64,000 nt of DNA from Paenibacillus antarcticus (GCF_001637225.1 NZ_LVJI01000016.1:310001-374000), one strand, 5' to 3'; positions 54,264-63,958 are shown, counted from the stretch's first letter. The notes: generated by a model not told the origin, from the sequence alone. Numbers and translations: made by a program.

Positions 54264-55133
54264 ATGACTTCGTGGAATAGTCCTGAGGATGAAAATGCAC
54301 TAATGAACTTGGTAGACTCTGAAAGAGAGCAAATTGAACTTGAGCTGTTGTTAGAAGGGATGCATCGTATGTACGGGCACGACTTCAGAAATTACGCAAC
54401 GCCTTCTTTAAGGAGGAGAATATGGAATTTCATCAAGATGAATAATTTCCGAAATATTTCTTCTCTCCAAGAGAAAGTTCTCCATGACCGCTTAACGTTT
54501 GATCGATTGGTGCATAATATATCTATTCCTGTTACGGAGATGTTCAGGGATCCGCAGCTGTTTAAGTCATTCCGAGAAAATGTGGTTCCAATTCTTCGAA
54601 CATATCCATATATTCGTATTTGGCATGCGGGATGTTCCACGGGTGAAGAAGTATATTCTATGGCTATTCTTCTGTACGAAGAAGGCCTATATGATAAAAC
54701 CCGTATTTATGCGACAGATATGAATAGCCAATCTTTAAAGCAAGCGCAGAGTGGGATATTCGGAATTGAGAAAATGAAGTTGTATACTAAGAACTATATA
54801 GAAGCGGGTGGTTCCCGATCCTTTTCCGAATATTATACAGCGAAGTACAATTCGGTTATTTTCAAACCATTTCTTCAGAAGAATATGATTTTTGCGGAAC
54901 ATAATCTAGCTACTGATCGCTCATTTAATGAATTTAACGTTATTTTATGCCGAAATGTGATGATCTATTTCAATGATAAGCTTCGTGATCATGTTCATGA
55001 GTTATTTCACGAGAGTCTGAGTCGTTTTGGTGTTCTAATATTGGGTTCGAAGGAATCGATTCAACATACGAACTATGGAAGTTTATATGAACCACTGGAT
55101 CGAGTGGAAAAAATATATCGTAAAATAAATTGA
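54264..55133 (+). CDS. rsbM: RsbM-like CheR methyltransferase
   Basis: A 289-residue SAM-dependent methyltransferase of the CheR type. N-terminal helical domain (1-90), then the SAM motif [20 protein letters not shown] and the CheR signature [12 protein letters not shown]. No chemotaxis gene is nearby, and no CheB. In B. cereus the RsbM methylates RsbK and tunes sigma-B activity, so the same job is inferred. The next hybrid kinase starts 18 bases downstream of its stop. Confidence 0.87.
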   Translation: MTSWNSPEDENALMNLVDSEREQIELELLLEGMHRMYGHDFRNYATPSLRRRIWNFIKMNNFRNISSLQEKVLHDRLTFDRLVHNISIPVTEMFRDPQLFKSFRENVVPILRTYPYIRIWHAGCSTGEEVYSMAILLYEEGLYDKTRIYATDMNSQSLKQAQSGIFGIEKMKLYTKNYIEAGGSRSFSEYYTAKYNSVIFKPFLQKNMIFAEHNLATDRSFNEFNVILCRNVMIYFNDKLRDHVHELFHESLSRFGVLILGSKESIQHTNYGSLYEPLDRVEKIYRKIN

Positions 55134-55150
55134 GAACGGAGGTGGAAAAC

Positions 55151-56782
55151 ATGGGGTTTCTTGGACCCATTCATATCCTTTTGGTAGATGACCGACCAGA
55201 AAATTTACTTGCACTCGAGGCTGTCCTTGAAAGTGAACAATATCATCTTATAAAGGCAACTTCCGGGGAAGAGGCATTGAGGTGCCTTTTGAAGAATGAA
55301 TTTGCTGTGATTATTTTGGATGTGCAAATGCCTGGGTTGGACGGAATTGAGACCGCTAAATTAATTAAAGCAAGAGACAAGACGAAGGATATTCCCATCA
55401 TATTTATTTCAGCGAACAGTAAAGAGGCAGAACATCTATTCGCTGGTTACTCAGCGGGAGCTATTGATTATATGGTTAAACCATTTATCCCGCAAATACT
55501 AAAGTCTAAAGTTGATGGATTTGTGGAAATGTATGTGACCAACAAGAAGCTTAAGACTCAATCGATGTTACTTCAACAGAAGACACGAGAATTAGAGAAA
55601 ATGAATTATGAACTGATTGTGGCGAAGGAAGCTGCAGAAATTGCTGCGAATGCCAAGACTGAGTTCTTAGCGATGATGAGTCATGAAATTCGGACACCCA
55701 TGAATGGTGTTATCGGCATGATTGATCTTCTAATGGAGACTGATCTACAAGAGGAGCAGAAGGAATATTCTGAAATTATACGTAAGAGCGCAGATGCCCT
55801 TGTCACCGTGATTAATGACATATTAGATTTCACCAAAATGGAATCTGGCAAGATGGAACTCGAAGAATATCCATTTGAGGTACAAGCTTGTGTGCAAGAG
55901 GTATTTAGTCTTATGGATATGGAAGCAAGTAAGAAGAATCTGGAGTTAGTTTACTTTGTAGATGAAGATATTCCACAAGTTGTGTATGGGGACATGAACC
56001 GACTTCGTCAAGTTCTTATCAATTTGATCTCGAATGCTATAAAATTCACAAGTAAGGGTGGTGTATACCTTGTCGTGTCTCTTCAAGAGAGCGATCAGGA
56101 GCATCTCACACTAGAATTCACAGTTAAAGATACTGGTATTGGACTCTCCAAAGACAAACTTGATCAATTATTCATCCCTTTTTCTCAATTGGATTCATCC
56201 ATGAACCGTAAGTATGGAGGTACTGGATTGGGCCTTGCTATATGCAAATCAATGGTTGAGATTATGGGGGGAGCAATTCATGCTGAATCGATGGATGAGG
56301 ACGGCGCTACCTTTATATTCAGTATTGTAGTTCGGTATCTGAATGAAGAGGAACGTGAATTATGTTTTGCAGATAACCTAGGTTTGCCTGTCACTAGAAA
56401 AGAACAATTAGAGGCGAACGTTCTCATTGTAGACGATCATCCGGTGAATCAGAAATTGATGGTAAGTATGCTTTACAAAATGGGGTTGTCTGCCGATATA
56501 GCGAAAGATGGATTACAGGCAGTTGATATGGTCAAGAATCATAAAGCATATGACATTATATTTATGGACTTACACATGCCCGTGATGGATGGGTTAGAAG
56601 CTACAGCTCGGATACGTGAATTGACGTCATTGACAGACACCCAACCGATTATTATCGCAATGACAGCGAATGTAATAGAGGGCATCGAACTGCGATGTTC
56701 TGAGGCAGGGATGGACAATTATATCAGTAAGCCAGTACAGATGAATCATGTGGAACAAGCATTATCGCTCTATTTGAATTAA
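55151..56782 (+). CDS. Soluble hybrid histidine kinase (REC-HisKA-HATPase-REC)
   Basis: A 543-residue cytosolic hybrid kinase. N-terminal receiver ([11 protein letters not shown], Asp in [11 protein letters not shown]), HisKA box [15 protein letters not shown], HATPase ending [14 protein letters not shown], and a C-terminal receiver ([10 protein letters not shown], Asp in [11 protein letters not shown]). ATG at 55151 follows GGAGGTGG; the frame opens earlier at a TTG inside the rsbM stop region. It lies between rsbM and rsbV and so probably feeds the same sigma-B pathway, perhaps as a second input. This is inference from position. Confidence 0.88.
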   Translation: MGFLGPIHILLVDDRPENLLALEAVLESEQYHLIKATSGEEALRCLLKNEFAVIILDVQMPGLDGIETAKLIKARDKTKDIPIIFISANSKEAEHLFAGYSAGAIDYMVKPFIPQILKSKVDGFVEMYVTNKKLKTQSMLLQQKTRELEKMNYELIVAKEAAEIAANAKTEFLAMMSHEIRTPMNGVIGMIDLLMETDLQEEQKEYSEIIRKSADALVTVINDILDFTKMESGKMELEEYPFEVQACVQEVFSLMDMEASKKNLELVYFVDEDIPQVVYGDMNRLRQVLINLISNAIKFTSKGGVYLVVSLQESDQEHLTLEFTVKDTGIGLSKDKLDQLFIPFSQLDSSMNRKYGGTGLGLAICKSMVEIMGGAIHAESMDEDGATFIFSIVVRYLNEEERELCFADNLGLPVTRKEQLEANVLIVDDHPVNQKLMVSMLYKMGLSADIAKDGLQAVDMVKNHKAYDIIFMDLHMPVMDGLEATARIRELTSLTDTQPIIIAMTANVIEGIELRCSEAGMDNYISKPVQMNHVEQALSLYLN

Positions 56783-56795
56783 TTTTAATTTATTT

Positions 56796-56821
56796 GTTTC
56801 AAACATGATTAAATAGGGTTA
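56796..56821 (+). promoter_or_regulatory. Sigma-B promoter of rsbV-rsbW-sigB
   Basis: GTTTCA (56796-56801), 14 bases, then GGGTTA (56816-56821), about 35 bases before rsbV. It fits the sigma-B consensus and matches the autoregulatory promoter position in B. subtilis and B. cereus. Confidence 0.8.
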
Positions 56822-56861
56822 TGAATATTGGTAGTCAAAACATATTCGGGAGAGAGTGTCT

Positions 56862-57197
56862 ATGAATACAAATAAGAACGAGAAGTTTAATGCTACAATG
56901 CAATCGAACGATGGAACAATCACTGTTGTCCTTTCTGGAGAGCTTGATTTGTCTGTTGCTCCTGAATTTCGCTTAATGATGAAGCCATTAGTTGAGGATT
57001 CCAATCATGATCTTATCATCAACTTGAAGAATTTGAAGTATATCGATAGTACAGGTATTGGCATTTTATTATCTATTTTAAAAGCGCGACATGGTATGGG
57101 TTCAAAGTTTCTTGTGGAGGATGTTCCTTCCCAGATTCAGAAATTATTTGATATGACGGGTATTTCTAAGTTCTTTGCAACTAAAGAGAATTCCTAA
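56862..57197 (+). CDS. rsbV: Anti-anti-sigma factor RsbV
   Basis: A STAS-domain protein of about 111-113 residues. The phosphorylatable Ser lies in DSTGIGILLSIL, the classic motif that binds RsbW. The frame begins at ATG 56856 or ATG 56862-region; the ribosome-binding site GGGAGAG supports the first Met. Unphosphorylated RsbV binds RsbW and releases sigma-B. First gene of the sigB operon, 22 bases before rsbW. Confidence 0.85.
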   Translation: MNTNKNEKFNATMQSNDGTITVVLSGELDLSVAPEFRLMMKPLVEDSNHDLIINLKNLKYIDSTGIGILLSILKARHGMGSKFLVEDVPSQIQKLFDMTGISKFFATKENS

Positions 57198-57218
57198 TAG
57201 GAAAGGGTCGGACTATAA

Positions 57219-57674
57219 ATGAATGGTGAAGCAGTTCAGAAAGTGGTAATATCATTACCTGCAAGTGCTGATTATGTAGATATTGTAAGATTGAATTTGT
57301 ACGGTATTGCCTCGAAAATGGGTTTTTCCTATGAGGATATAGAGGACATGAAGGTAGCCGTGTCAGAAGCATGTAACAACTCTGTTCTATATGCTTATGG
57401 ACAGGAAGACGGGACCGTAGAAGTGACTTTTGAAATAAACGGCGATTTATTATCTATTACTGTTAAGGATGAAGGGGATAGCTTTGACAATCTGACCGCA
57501 CAAGGTGAAGGTAGTACGTTGCATGATAAAGAATTGGATGACGTACAAATTGGAGGCCTTGGATTCTTCCTAATGCAGGCGCTTATGGATGATGTGAGCG
57601 TAGAAAGTCAAGCGGGTTGTGGCACTAAAGTAGTGCTTACGAAACGCCTTATGAGAAGCGAGGAAATGGTATGA
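57219..57674 (+). CDS. rsbW: Anti-sigma-B factor and serine kinase RsbW
   Basis: A 151-residue GHKL-type kinase. N-box VSEACNNSVLYAYG, G1-like VKDEGDSFDN and GGLGFFLMQALMDDV are visible. It binds sigma-B and phosphorylates RsbV. Its stop overlaps the sigB start by 4 bases (ATGA), which ensures balanced synthesis. Confidence 0.95.
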   Translation: MNGEAVQKVVISLPASADYVDIVRLNLYGIASKMGFSYEDIEDMKVAVSEACNNSVLYAYGQEDGTVEVTFEINGDLLSITVKDEGDSFDNLTAQGEGSTLHDKELDDVQIGGLGFFLMQALMDDVSVESQAGCGTKVVLTKRLMRSEEMV

Positions 57675-58441
57675 GTAACAATGTGACTCCCCCCGAGTCC
57701 ATGAGTGAGGTAGTGGGTCTGATCTGGGAATACCAGCAGACACAAGATAATGAAATCGCCACCGTACTTATAAAGAAATTTAAGCCGATGGTAAAGATGG
57801 CTACAGGGAAAATCTCTCGTAACCGTCCTGATCTATATGAGGATTTATATCAAGTAGGTCAGATGGCATTGATTCGTTTGCTTAACCAATACGATATTAG
57901 TCTTGGGATTCCATTTGAGCCTTATGCTATGAAAAGTATCATAGGTCACATGAAGAACTATTTAAGAGATAAATCATGGTATATTCAAGTCCCACGAAGA
58001 ATTAAGGAAAAGGGTGCTCTCGTTCAACGTGCAATTGATGAATTGAACATCAAGTTAGAACGTTCCCCTAATGTTCGAGAAATTGCCGAGTATTTGGAGC
58101 TCACGGAAGAAGAGACCATAGAGGTGTTAGCAGGACGTGAGTGCTATCATTATGTTTCATTGGATACACCGCTGTCACAGGAGGATTCAGGAACTACCTT
58201 GGGGGAACTCATTAGCTCTGATGTCAATGATTACGATTCGGTTGAGAAACGTATGGATTTACAGCAGGCTCTAAGTCAACTTAAGGAACAAGAACAACAA
58301 GTATTGTTATTTGCATTCCAAGATGGTGAATCGCAACGAACGATTGCTCAGAAGTTAGGTATATCTCAAATGAGTGTGTCGAGGATTCAAAAGAAGGCCA
58401 CGGAGAAGTTAAAAGAAATCATTACTAATTCTTCTTTATAA
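57671..58441 (+). CDS. sigB: RNA polymerase sigma factor SigB
   Basis: A 256-residue sigma-70 group 3 factor. Region 2 (YEDLYQVGQMALIRLLNQYD), region 3 (RSPNVREIAEYLELTEEETIEVL) and region 4 helix-turn-helix (ESQRTIAQKLGISQMSVSRIQKKATEKL) are clear. It directs the general stress response. Sigma-B-type promoters are visible before the own operon and before nearby stress genes. A terminator follows. Confidence 0.95.
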   Translation: MSNNVTPPESMSEVVGLIWEYQQTQDNEIATVLIKKFKPMVKMATGKISRNRPDLYEDLYQVGQMALIRLLNQYDISLGIPFEPYAMKSIIGHMKNYLRDKSWYIQVPRRIKEKGALVQRAIDELNIKLERSPNVREIAEYLELTEEETIEVLAGRECYHYVSLDTPLSQEDSGTTLGELISSDVNDYDSVEKRMDLQQALSQLKEQEQQVLLFAFQDGESQRTIAQKLGISQMSVSRIQKKATEKLKEIITNSSL

Positions 58442-58493
58442 AAGGAACTTTATGAAGCAACAATACAGTACACAGATGAATCTTACCCTCGTC

Positions 58494-58540
58494 AGGACAC
58501 GCTGATATTCTCTTAGAAGAATTAGTAGCGTGTCCTTTTT
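58494..58540 (+). terminator. Terminator after sigB
   Basis: AGGACACGCT (58494-58503) pairs with AGCGTGTCCT (58527-58536), followed by T residues. Confidence 0.9.
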
Positions 58541-58581
58541 GCTACGACAACATAACAATATGGATTAGAGGAGGACTGTAC

Positions 58582-59571
58582 TTGAAGAATGAACTCAGGA
58601 AGAGGCCGTATAACCTGCTGTCTTTGCAAGGTGATTGGCAGTGGCATGATTTGGTGGTGGATGATTGGTCATCACCTGAAATTGAGAAGTTACGGATAGA
58701 TCATCCCCATGCAGCGGAGTGGCTTGATATACTTCCACACCTTGAATCTAATTACATAAGCGTTAGATTTCCAGATGGTTTGAGCCCGAGTATCTTTGGG
58801 ACGATAGAGTATACAATGAATTCGATGAAGCCAAATGATACAACGTATAAGCGCGAAGTGGAAAGATTCCATTACTTTGTGTTTGAGAATACCCTTATCA
58901 CGATTAATTTGGATAACCATACCTGGGAGGAAATGAATAAGGCGAATCGAATGATTATGCTGCAACAATGTAAGCAATCGGTAGAAGGATTATTTGTAAT
59001 CGCGAGGACAGTTCTTCATTATCTTCATCAAGGGATGGATGTGTTTGAATGTGACCTCCGCAAATTGGAGCAACAAATGGAGAGCAACAATCACCGCTAT
59101 TTAATGGATAAGATTTTAGATTCGCGATATGAATTACTTTTTTGGAATAATCTATTTATTTCTTTTCAGGAATTGGTCATTGCTTCTAAAGAGGCATATT
59201 ATGATGACATCAAAGATAATCGACTTTATAATCAATTATTCTATCGAGTAGATCGAATGGAGCGCTTATTTGTTCATTATAATAAAGAAATTGACACTTT
59301 AATTTCGATTGATAACGCTGTTTCTGCCTTTCGAGGGAATGAGATCATGAAGACGTTAACGATTTTGACAGCCGTATTTATGCCAGCCTCTGTGATTGGA
59401 GCCATCTGGGGGATGAACTTCGATATCATTCCATTCTCAAAAATCCCTTGGGGGTTTGTAGGAATGATTGTCATGATTGGATTAACAACGACGGTCATGT
59501 ACTTGTGGATGCGGAAGAAGGGATGGACTGGTGATCTACTTAAGACAAATTCAAGGGAAAAACATGTGTGA
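58582..59571 (+). CDS. corA: CorA-family magnesium/cobalt channel
   Basis: A 329-residue protein with a large N-terminal cytosolic domain and two C-terminal membrane helices; the pore motif GMN is present (IWGMNFDIIP). TTG start behind GAGGAGG with 7 bases spacing. Length and the last residues (MRKKGW) are typical of the YfjQ-like branch. Terminator hairpin at 59601-59635. Confidence 0.9.
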   Translation: MKNELRKRPYNLLSLQGDWQWHDLVVDDWSSPEIEKLRIDHPHAAEWLDILPHLESNYISVRFPDGLSPSIFGTIEYTMNSMKPNDTTYKREVERFHYFVFENTLITINLDNHTWEEMNKANRMIMLQQCKQSVEGLFVIARTVLHYLHQGMDVFECDLRKLEQQMESNNHRYLMDKILDSRYELLFWNNLFISFQELVIASKEAYYDDIKDNRLYNQLFYRVDRMERLFVHYNKEIDTLISIDNAVSAFRGNEIMKTLTILTAVFMPASVIGAIWGMNFDIIPFSKIPWGFVGMIVMIGLTTTVMYLWMRKKGWTGDLLKTNSREKHV

Positions 59572-59600
59572 GTTGTCTTGAAATAATGGATATAGAAATA

Positions 59601-59636
59601 GCCTGAAAGAATCCTTTCGTAAGGATTTCTTCAGGC
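59601..59636. terminator. Bidirectional terminator between corA and DUF5665 gene
   Basis: GCCTGAAAGAATCC pairs with GGATTTCTTCAGGC (one mismatch) around a short loop. Short T stretches follow. Confidence 0.75.
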
Positions 59637-59661
59637 CATTTCTTATTGGATCTAAAGAGGT

Positions 59662-59982
59662 TCATTTATAAGCATCAATGTATTGTTGTAGGTTGCCCAG
59701 GTATTTACCTATCAGAGGCATATCAACGAAAATACTTAAGATATAACCAAGTAGTCCTAGAACAACAAAGGTTCCTACGGATAGTCCTAGGCCACGAGAC
59801 AGACCTGCAGTGAAGTTCGTAATAATTCTTTTCTTGGGGTTGGTATAGTTCTCAATAATGTCTTTGAACTCAGCTTTATCAAGCATATTGGCAATTTGGT
59901 CCAGTCGAGAGTTAAGGTGCTTCACTTCATGCCTGAGCTCGAAAGGATGCTCATCTACTTCATAAGTTTTGATTTTCGTCAT
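59662..59982 (-). CDS. DUF5665-like small membrane protein
   Basis: A 106-residue protein. A charged N-terminal half (ELRHEVKHLNSRLDQIANMLDKAEFKDIIENY) precedes one or two membrane helices (GLSVGTFVVLGLLGYILSIFV). This matches DUF5665 family proteins. Function unknown. AGGAAG ribosome-binding site. Together with the YtxH- and GlsB-like genes upstream it forms a run of small envelope-stress genes on the minus strand. Confidence 0.78.
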   Translation of the reverse strand: MTKIKTYEVDEHPFELRHEVKHLNSRLDQIANMLDKAEFKDIIENYTNPKKRIITNFTAGLSRGLGLSVGTFVVLGLLGYILSIFVDMPLIGKYLGNLQQYIDAYK

Positions 59983-60037
59983 AAGACTTCCTCACTTTCT
60001 GTAAGAAATACATCATTTTTTTAACCCGTAGACGCAA

Positions 60038-60068
60038 GAAATAGCCGCTAAAGAAAGCCGGCTATTTC
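60038..60068 (-). terminator. Hairpin after YtxH-like gene
   Basis: GAAATAGCCG pairs with CGGCTATTTC (60038-60047 with 60059-60068). Without a long T-run it is a weak terminator candidate. Confidence 0.5.
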
Positions 60069-60083
60069 CTCTGAATGATTGGC

Positions 60084-60524
60084 TTAGTATTTTGTTGTGT
60101 TTAGTTCTTTTTTAACGTCTTTGGCTGCTTCTGCGGAAGTATCTTTAACATCTTTAGCTGCTTCACTAGAAGAATCTTTGATTGCACTGGAAGCATTGGC
60201 AAGTTCTTCTGATACATCAGAGACAGAATTCTTTACCGTCTCTACAATGTTCGAAGTACCTTCAACAACAATGTTAGCTACGTCGGTAGATTTGGTGGAC
60301 ACGGTCTTAGCGATTTCAGATGCTTTATCGCCCACAGCACATGCAACTTCCTTCGTCTTGTCAGTAACAAGAGATAACTTCTCGTTTAAATCTCCACGTA
60401 GTTCGTTACCTGGTTTGGGAGCGAACAATAAAGCTGCTGCTGCACCGATTAAACCACCGATTAATGCCCCTTTAACGAATGTGCCACTACTTTGAACTGG
60501 ATAATTTTTTTCTTCTTGATTCAT
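60084..60524 (-). CDS. YtxH-domain stress protein
   Basis: A 146-residue protein. The N-terminal membrane segment (GTFVKGALIGGLIGAAAALLFAPKPGNELR) is the YtxH signature, followed by a long helical, Ala/Ser/Lys-rich stretch with repeated KDTSAEAAKDVK-like units that recall LEA-type proteins. YtxH is a general-stress protein in Bacillus. TAGGAGTGA precedes the ATG. No sigma-B promoter could be recognised. Confidence 0.85.
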   Translation of the reverse strand: MNQEEKNYPVQSSGTFVKGALIGGLIGAAAALLFAPKPGNELRGDLNEKLSLVTDKTKEVACAVGDKASEIAKTVSTKSTDVANIVVEGTSNIVETVKNSVSDVSEELANASSAIKDSSSEAAKDVKDTSAEAAKDVKKELNTTKY

Positions 60525-60577
60525 ACTAAATCACTCCTAAGTTATATTTTTTAATAGATATTAAGTATATTCTGGAT

Positions 60578-60835
60578 TTAGGCAGCACGTCTGAATAAAC
60601 GGCTGAGTAGACCTAGAAGGAAAACAAAAATGGCTGTTCCCAAGATAGCGGGTACGACTGCAAAACCACCGATTTTTGGACCAAAACTACCGAATAATGA
60701 TGCCCCGATCCATGCTCCTACAAAACCAGCGATCATAGATCCTATTATGCCTCCTGGCATTTTATTACCCACCAGCGCATCGCCGATAAATCCAATAATA
60801 ATTGCCATTACTATACTAATAATTAAACCCCACAT
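60578..60835 (-). CDS. GlsB/YeaQ/YmgE-family membrane protein
   Basis: An 85-residue protein with three hydrophobic segments and glycine-rich pattern (GDALVGNKMPGGIIGSMIAGFVGAWIG), characteristic of the GlsB/YeaQ/YmgE (transglycosylase-associated) family. Function not well known; relatives are stress induced. Strong AAGGAGG site before the ATG. Same strand as the YtxH-like gene, 53 bases apart. Confidence 0.88.
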   Translation of the reverse strand: MWGLIISIVMAIIIGFIGDALVGNKMPGGIIGSMIAGFVGAWIGASLFGSFGPKIGGFAVVPAILGTAIFVFLLGLLSRLFRRAA

Positions 60836-61081
60836 AAGAATGACCTCCTTAGTATTGATTGTTATGATGTTGTCGTCTTGCTTACTTGGTATTTAAACTA
60901 CAAAAGGGTGGATGAAACAAGGACAATGATACTACACCCATAATCAAGGGAGCATAAAGGCTATATCTATAGGAAGTTATTCTTACACATATTTAGGAAT
61001 GATTGAAGTAATATGGCTGCGGGTAAGTATTGGTTATCAAATACAAATAATTAACTTATTCACACTATGGAGGTGTATGTA

Positions 61082-61816
61082 ATGTTTAAAATCGTAACTT
61101 CAGCGGAACGTCATACTTCGGAGAAAGAGTGGATTCATAGTGAGTTTAGCTTTTCTTTTGCTGACTATGAAGATCCGAGTAATTCCCACTTTGGATGTCT
61201 ACTTGCCCATAATGATAATCAACTGCAACCACAAGAAGGTTTTAAGAAACACCCACATCATGATTTAGAAATTGTAAGTTATGTCATTTCGGGGACGCTA
61301 CAACATGAGGACGATATGGGTAACCAACACGTATTAGAGGCAGGTACTGTGCAGGTGATGAGTGCAGGAACGGGATTAAGCCATTCTGAGACCAATCCTT
61401 CCACAACAGACCCTGTTCGTTTCTTACAAATGTGGTTCCTGCCGTCCACTCCAAATTTGGAACCAAGATGGGCGAATAGAAGTTTCTCTAAAGAGGAGAT
61501 GACAAATCAATGGCGTCCTGTTGTGGTTGGACAAAATGAATTACAAAAAGAAGATCATTCTCCTTTGTCTATTCAACAAGATGTTACGATTTATTTGCCT
61601 ATTCTTGAGACAGGTAAAGAACTTGTTTTTCCACAAAAAGAAGATAGGAGAACACACTTATTTCTTATTTCTGGTCATTTGGAAATTCAATGTGATGAAG
61701 GAATCTTTCATTTAGAGCCTGGGGATGCGGCCCGAATTCATAAAGCATGTGATTTGAATATTAAAGGAAGTAGTAGTGAAGGGAAATCAGAATTTATACT
61801 TGTGGATCTTCCCTAG
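61082..61816 (+). CDS. Pirin-family cupin protein
   Basis: A 244-residue bicupin protein. The metal-binding N-terminal cupin has HPHHDLEIVSYVISGTLQHED and the glutamate/histidine-rich GTVQVMSAGTGLSHSE, as in YhaK/pirin-like proteins (quercetinase-type). ATG at 61082 follows TGGAGGTG; the frame opens slightly earlier. Substrate or role unknown; relatives respond to oxidative stress. A strong bidirectional terminator follows. Confidence 0.88.
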   Translation: MFKIVTSAERHTSEKEWIHSEFSFSFADYEDPSNSHFGCLLAHNDNQLQPQEGFKKHPHHDLEIVSYVISGTLQHEDDMGNQHVLEAGTVQVMSAGTGLSHSETNPSTTDPVRFLQMWFLPSTPNLEPRWANRSFSKEEMTNQWRPVVVGQNELQKEDHSPLSIQQDVTIYLPILETGKELVFPQKEDRRTHLFLISGHLEIQCDEGIFHLEPGDAARIHKACDLNIKGSSSEGKSEFILVDLP

Positions 61817-61844
61817 AACGGTTGATTCTCACAATAGAAGGAAA

Positions 61845-61894
61845 GAAGGAGGGTATCCTTAACCATTACTCGGTGGTTAAGGATACCCTCCTTC
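61845..61894. terminator. Bidirectional terminator between pirin and DUF1128 genes
   Basis: A 20-bp perfect stem (AGAAGGAGGGTATCC... arm against its complement ending GGATACCCTCCTTCT) around the loop ACTCGG. The stem is unusually long. Confidence 0.88.
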
Positions 61895-61905
61895 TAATAT
61901 ATTCT

Positions 61906-62133
61906 TTAAGCTTGACGGCGTAAGCGTCCGAGTTCTAATACAAGTGACTCCACTTCAGAAATACTAAGGTTATTCGTTTTCATAACTAGTTCATAGACAT
62001 CTTGAATGTCTTCATACTGCTCTACTGAAAAGGCAGAAGCTTGCATAGCTGCTCCACTTGCCATTCTTAATTTTGTTTTAATCTCTTCAATCATATATTC
62101 GATGTTCTCAGGTGTTTTATTTGATAAATCCAT
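61906..62133 (-). CDS. DUF1128-family protein
   Basis: A 75-residue protein starting MDLSNKTPENIEYMIEEIKTKL, with FSVEQYEDIQDVYELV and NNLSISEVESLVLELGRLR. These are the hallmarks of DUF1128 (YfkK-like). It is a cytosolic helical protein of unknown function. The ATG at 62133 is preferred over in-frame Met codons further upstream because relatives start with MDLS. Confidence 0.87.
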   Translation of the reverse strand: MDLSNKTPENIEYMIEEIKTKLRMASGAAMQASAFSVEQYEDIQDVYELVMKTNNLSISEVESLVLELGRLRRQA

Positions 62134-62316
62134 TAGGTGGACCATCCTTTCTTCATATGAAATATGCTTCTTATATTGTAGCATGTCTCATATGCTCACT
62201 ACCATTATCTATTAATAAAGGCTTTTATAATAAAGAAATCTTAATTAAAGGTTTCAAGATGGCGTAATTTGATTAATAATACGTATTAAGAAGAGACGCA
62301 GAGAGAAGGATTAATT

Positions 62317-63111
62317 ATGAAAAAAATAATATGCGATGGAAATACCATTTGTTATAAAGATCAAGGTCAAGGCGAACCTCTAGTACTTTTGCATGGATTT
62401 TGTGGTAGTTCAGAATATTGGGATCAAGTGGTTCCATTATTATCTGATCGATATCGTTGTATTGTACCGGATCTTCGTGGCCATGGTTCGTCGGATGCTC
62501 CAATGGGTGCATATACGATTGAACAAATGGCGGATGACGTGATTCAACTGATGGATGCATTAGAACTTCCTAAAGTGACGCTATTAGGTCATTCATTAGG
62601 GGGATATATCACCCTTTCAGTAGTCCAACGTTATTCAAATCGTTTGAATGGATTTGGAATGATTCACTCTACAGCTTACCCTGACAGTGAAGAGGGGAAG
62701 GAGAAACGCTTACTTGCAATTAGTAACATTCAGGCAAATGGGATTACCTCTTTTGTCGATAACATGATTCCAACGCTATTTGCTCCAGATCATGTAAGTG
62801 ATCATCCAGAGTGGATAAATTTAGCTAAAGAAATTGGATATAGAACACCTCCACAGGGGGCTTGTGGATCTGCAATGGCGATGCGTGAACGTCCGGATCG
62901 TCGTGATGTACTCTCAGCATCGGTTCTTCCAGTATTACTTGTTGCAGGAGAACAAGATGGGATTATCTCACAAGATAAGACCTTTACCGTCGACCAACCG
63001 AATGTGACTCAGGTAACGATTGCAGGTTCAGGACATATGAGTATGTGGGAAGCACCTGATCAGTTAGCTACGACGATTACAATTTTTTTAGATCAGGTTC
63101 AATCTAAATAG
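62317..63111 (+). CDS. Alpha/beta-fold hydrolase
   Basis: A 264-residue hydrolase. Oxyanion region LLHGFCGSSEYWDQV, nucleophile elbow GHSLGG, Asp in LVAGEQDGII and His in GSGHMSMWE are all present. This resembles the carboxylesterase/haloperoxidase-like branch. Substrate unknown. GAAGGA precedes the ATG. Terminator at 63136-63168. Confidence 0.88.
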   Translation: MKKIICDGNTICYKDQGQGEPLVLLHGFCGSSEYWDQVVPLLSDRYRCIVPDLRGHGSSDAPMGAYTIEQMADDVIQLMDALELPKVTLLGHSLGGYITLSVVQRYSNRLNGFGMIHSTAYPDSEEGKEKRLLAISNIQANGITSFVDNMIPTLFAPDHVSDHPEWINLAKEIGYRTPPQGACGSAMAMRERPDRRDVLSASVLPVLLVAGEQDGIISQDKTFTVDQPNVTQVTIAGSGHMSMWEAPDQLATTITIFLDQVQSK

Positions 63112-63135
63112 TGTCAATACAATAAATTATAGATT

Positions 63136-63168
63136 AACCGGAGGCGATTGTGCCTTCGGTTTTTTGTG
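63136..63168 (+). terminator. Terminator after hydrolase gene
   Basis: AACCGGAGGC pairs with GCCTTCGGTT (one G-T mismatch) and is followed by T6. Confidence 0.85.
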
Positions 63169-63307
63169 AGGCCTATTATTCTAAGAGGAGTGACGAACGA
63201 CAGACGTAACTCGAACAAGGTCGCTAGTATTGCTTGTGGGAATGACTTACAATTAAAGATATGTAGAGTAAAGGTTTTGCAAATGGGAGATTTAAAGGAG
63301 GGTACAT

Positions 63308-63958
63308 ATGTTTCGTAAAGATTACATTCTCAGGATGGTCGAGGAAATGACCCAAATGATCTCCAAGGTATTTGATTTAAAAAAAGAACGAAAATATACA
63401 GAGGCTCTTTGGGAGATCGATGAATTACTTAGTAAGGAATTCCCCTTGAATTCTCGGCTGTTGAATTCTTTACCCACAGAAGAGATTACGGAAATGTTTC
63501 GTTTTGGTGGAACGGTCGAATCAGATAAGTTACAGGGAGCTGCGTACCTGCTGAATGAAGAGGGTAAGATATATAGGGATTCGGGTCAAATAGATGAAGG
63601 TTTGACACGATTTATGAAATCGTTACATCTTTATTTGGTGGCGGATACTCATGGTGCGAATAAAGAGTTGATAAAGCTTACCGATCAAGTTGATAATCTC
63701 TTGAATCAGCTCAAAGACTACCGTCTTCCTCTAAAAACGGAGACCTTGTTGTTTCATTATCAAGAGGTTAATGGTCAGTATGCTGAAGCCGAGAATGCTT
63801 TGTTTCGTCTCTTAGAACGAGATGGGATAGATCCAACCGAGGGAATCGCTTTCTACAATCGTCTTCTGGGTAAAGATGATGAAAGATTGGAGCAAGGGAG
63901 GCTTCCGAGGGTAGAAGTTATGGAAGGGTTATTAGAAATGCAGCAAAGATTCCAGTAA
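63308..63958 (+). CDS. DUF6483-like helical (TPR-like) protein
   Basis: A 216-residue, mostly helical cytosolic protein beginning MFRKDYILRMVEEMTQMISKVF, a start shared with DUF6483 proteins. Internal helices such as GKIYRDSGQIDEGLTRFMKSLHLYL resemble TPR units. Function unknown. AAAGGAGG before the ATG. Last gene of the window. Confidence 0.75.
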   Translation: MFRKDYILRMVEEMTQMISKVFDLKKERKYTEALWEIDELLSKEFPLNSRLLNSLPTEEITEMFRFGGTVESDKLQGAAYLLNEEGKIYRDSGQIDEGLTRFMKSLHLYLVADTHGANKELIKLTDQVDNLLNQLKDYRLPLKTETLLFHYQEVNGQYAEAENALFRLLERDGIDPTEGIAFYNRLLGKDDERLEQGRLPRVEVMEGLLEMQQRFQ

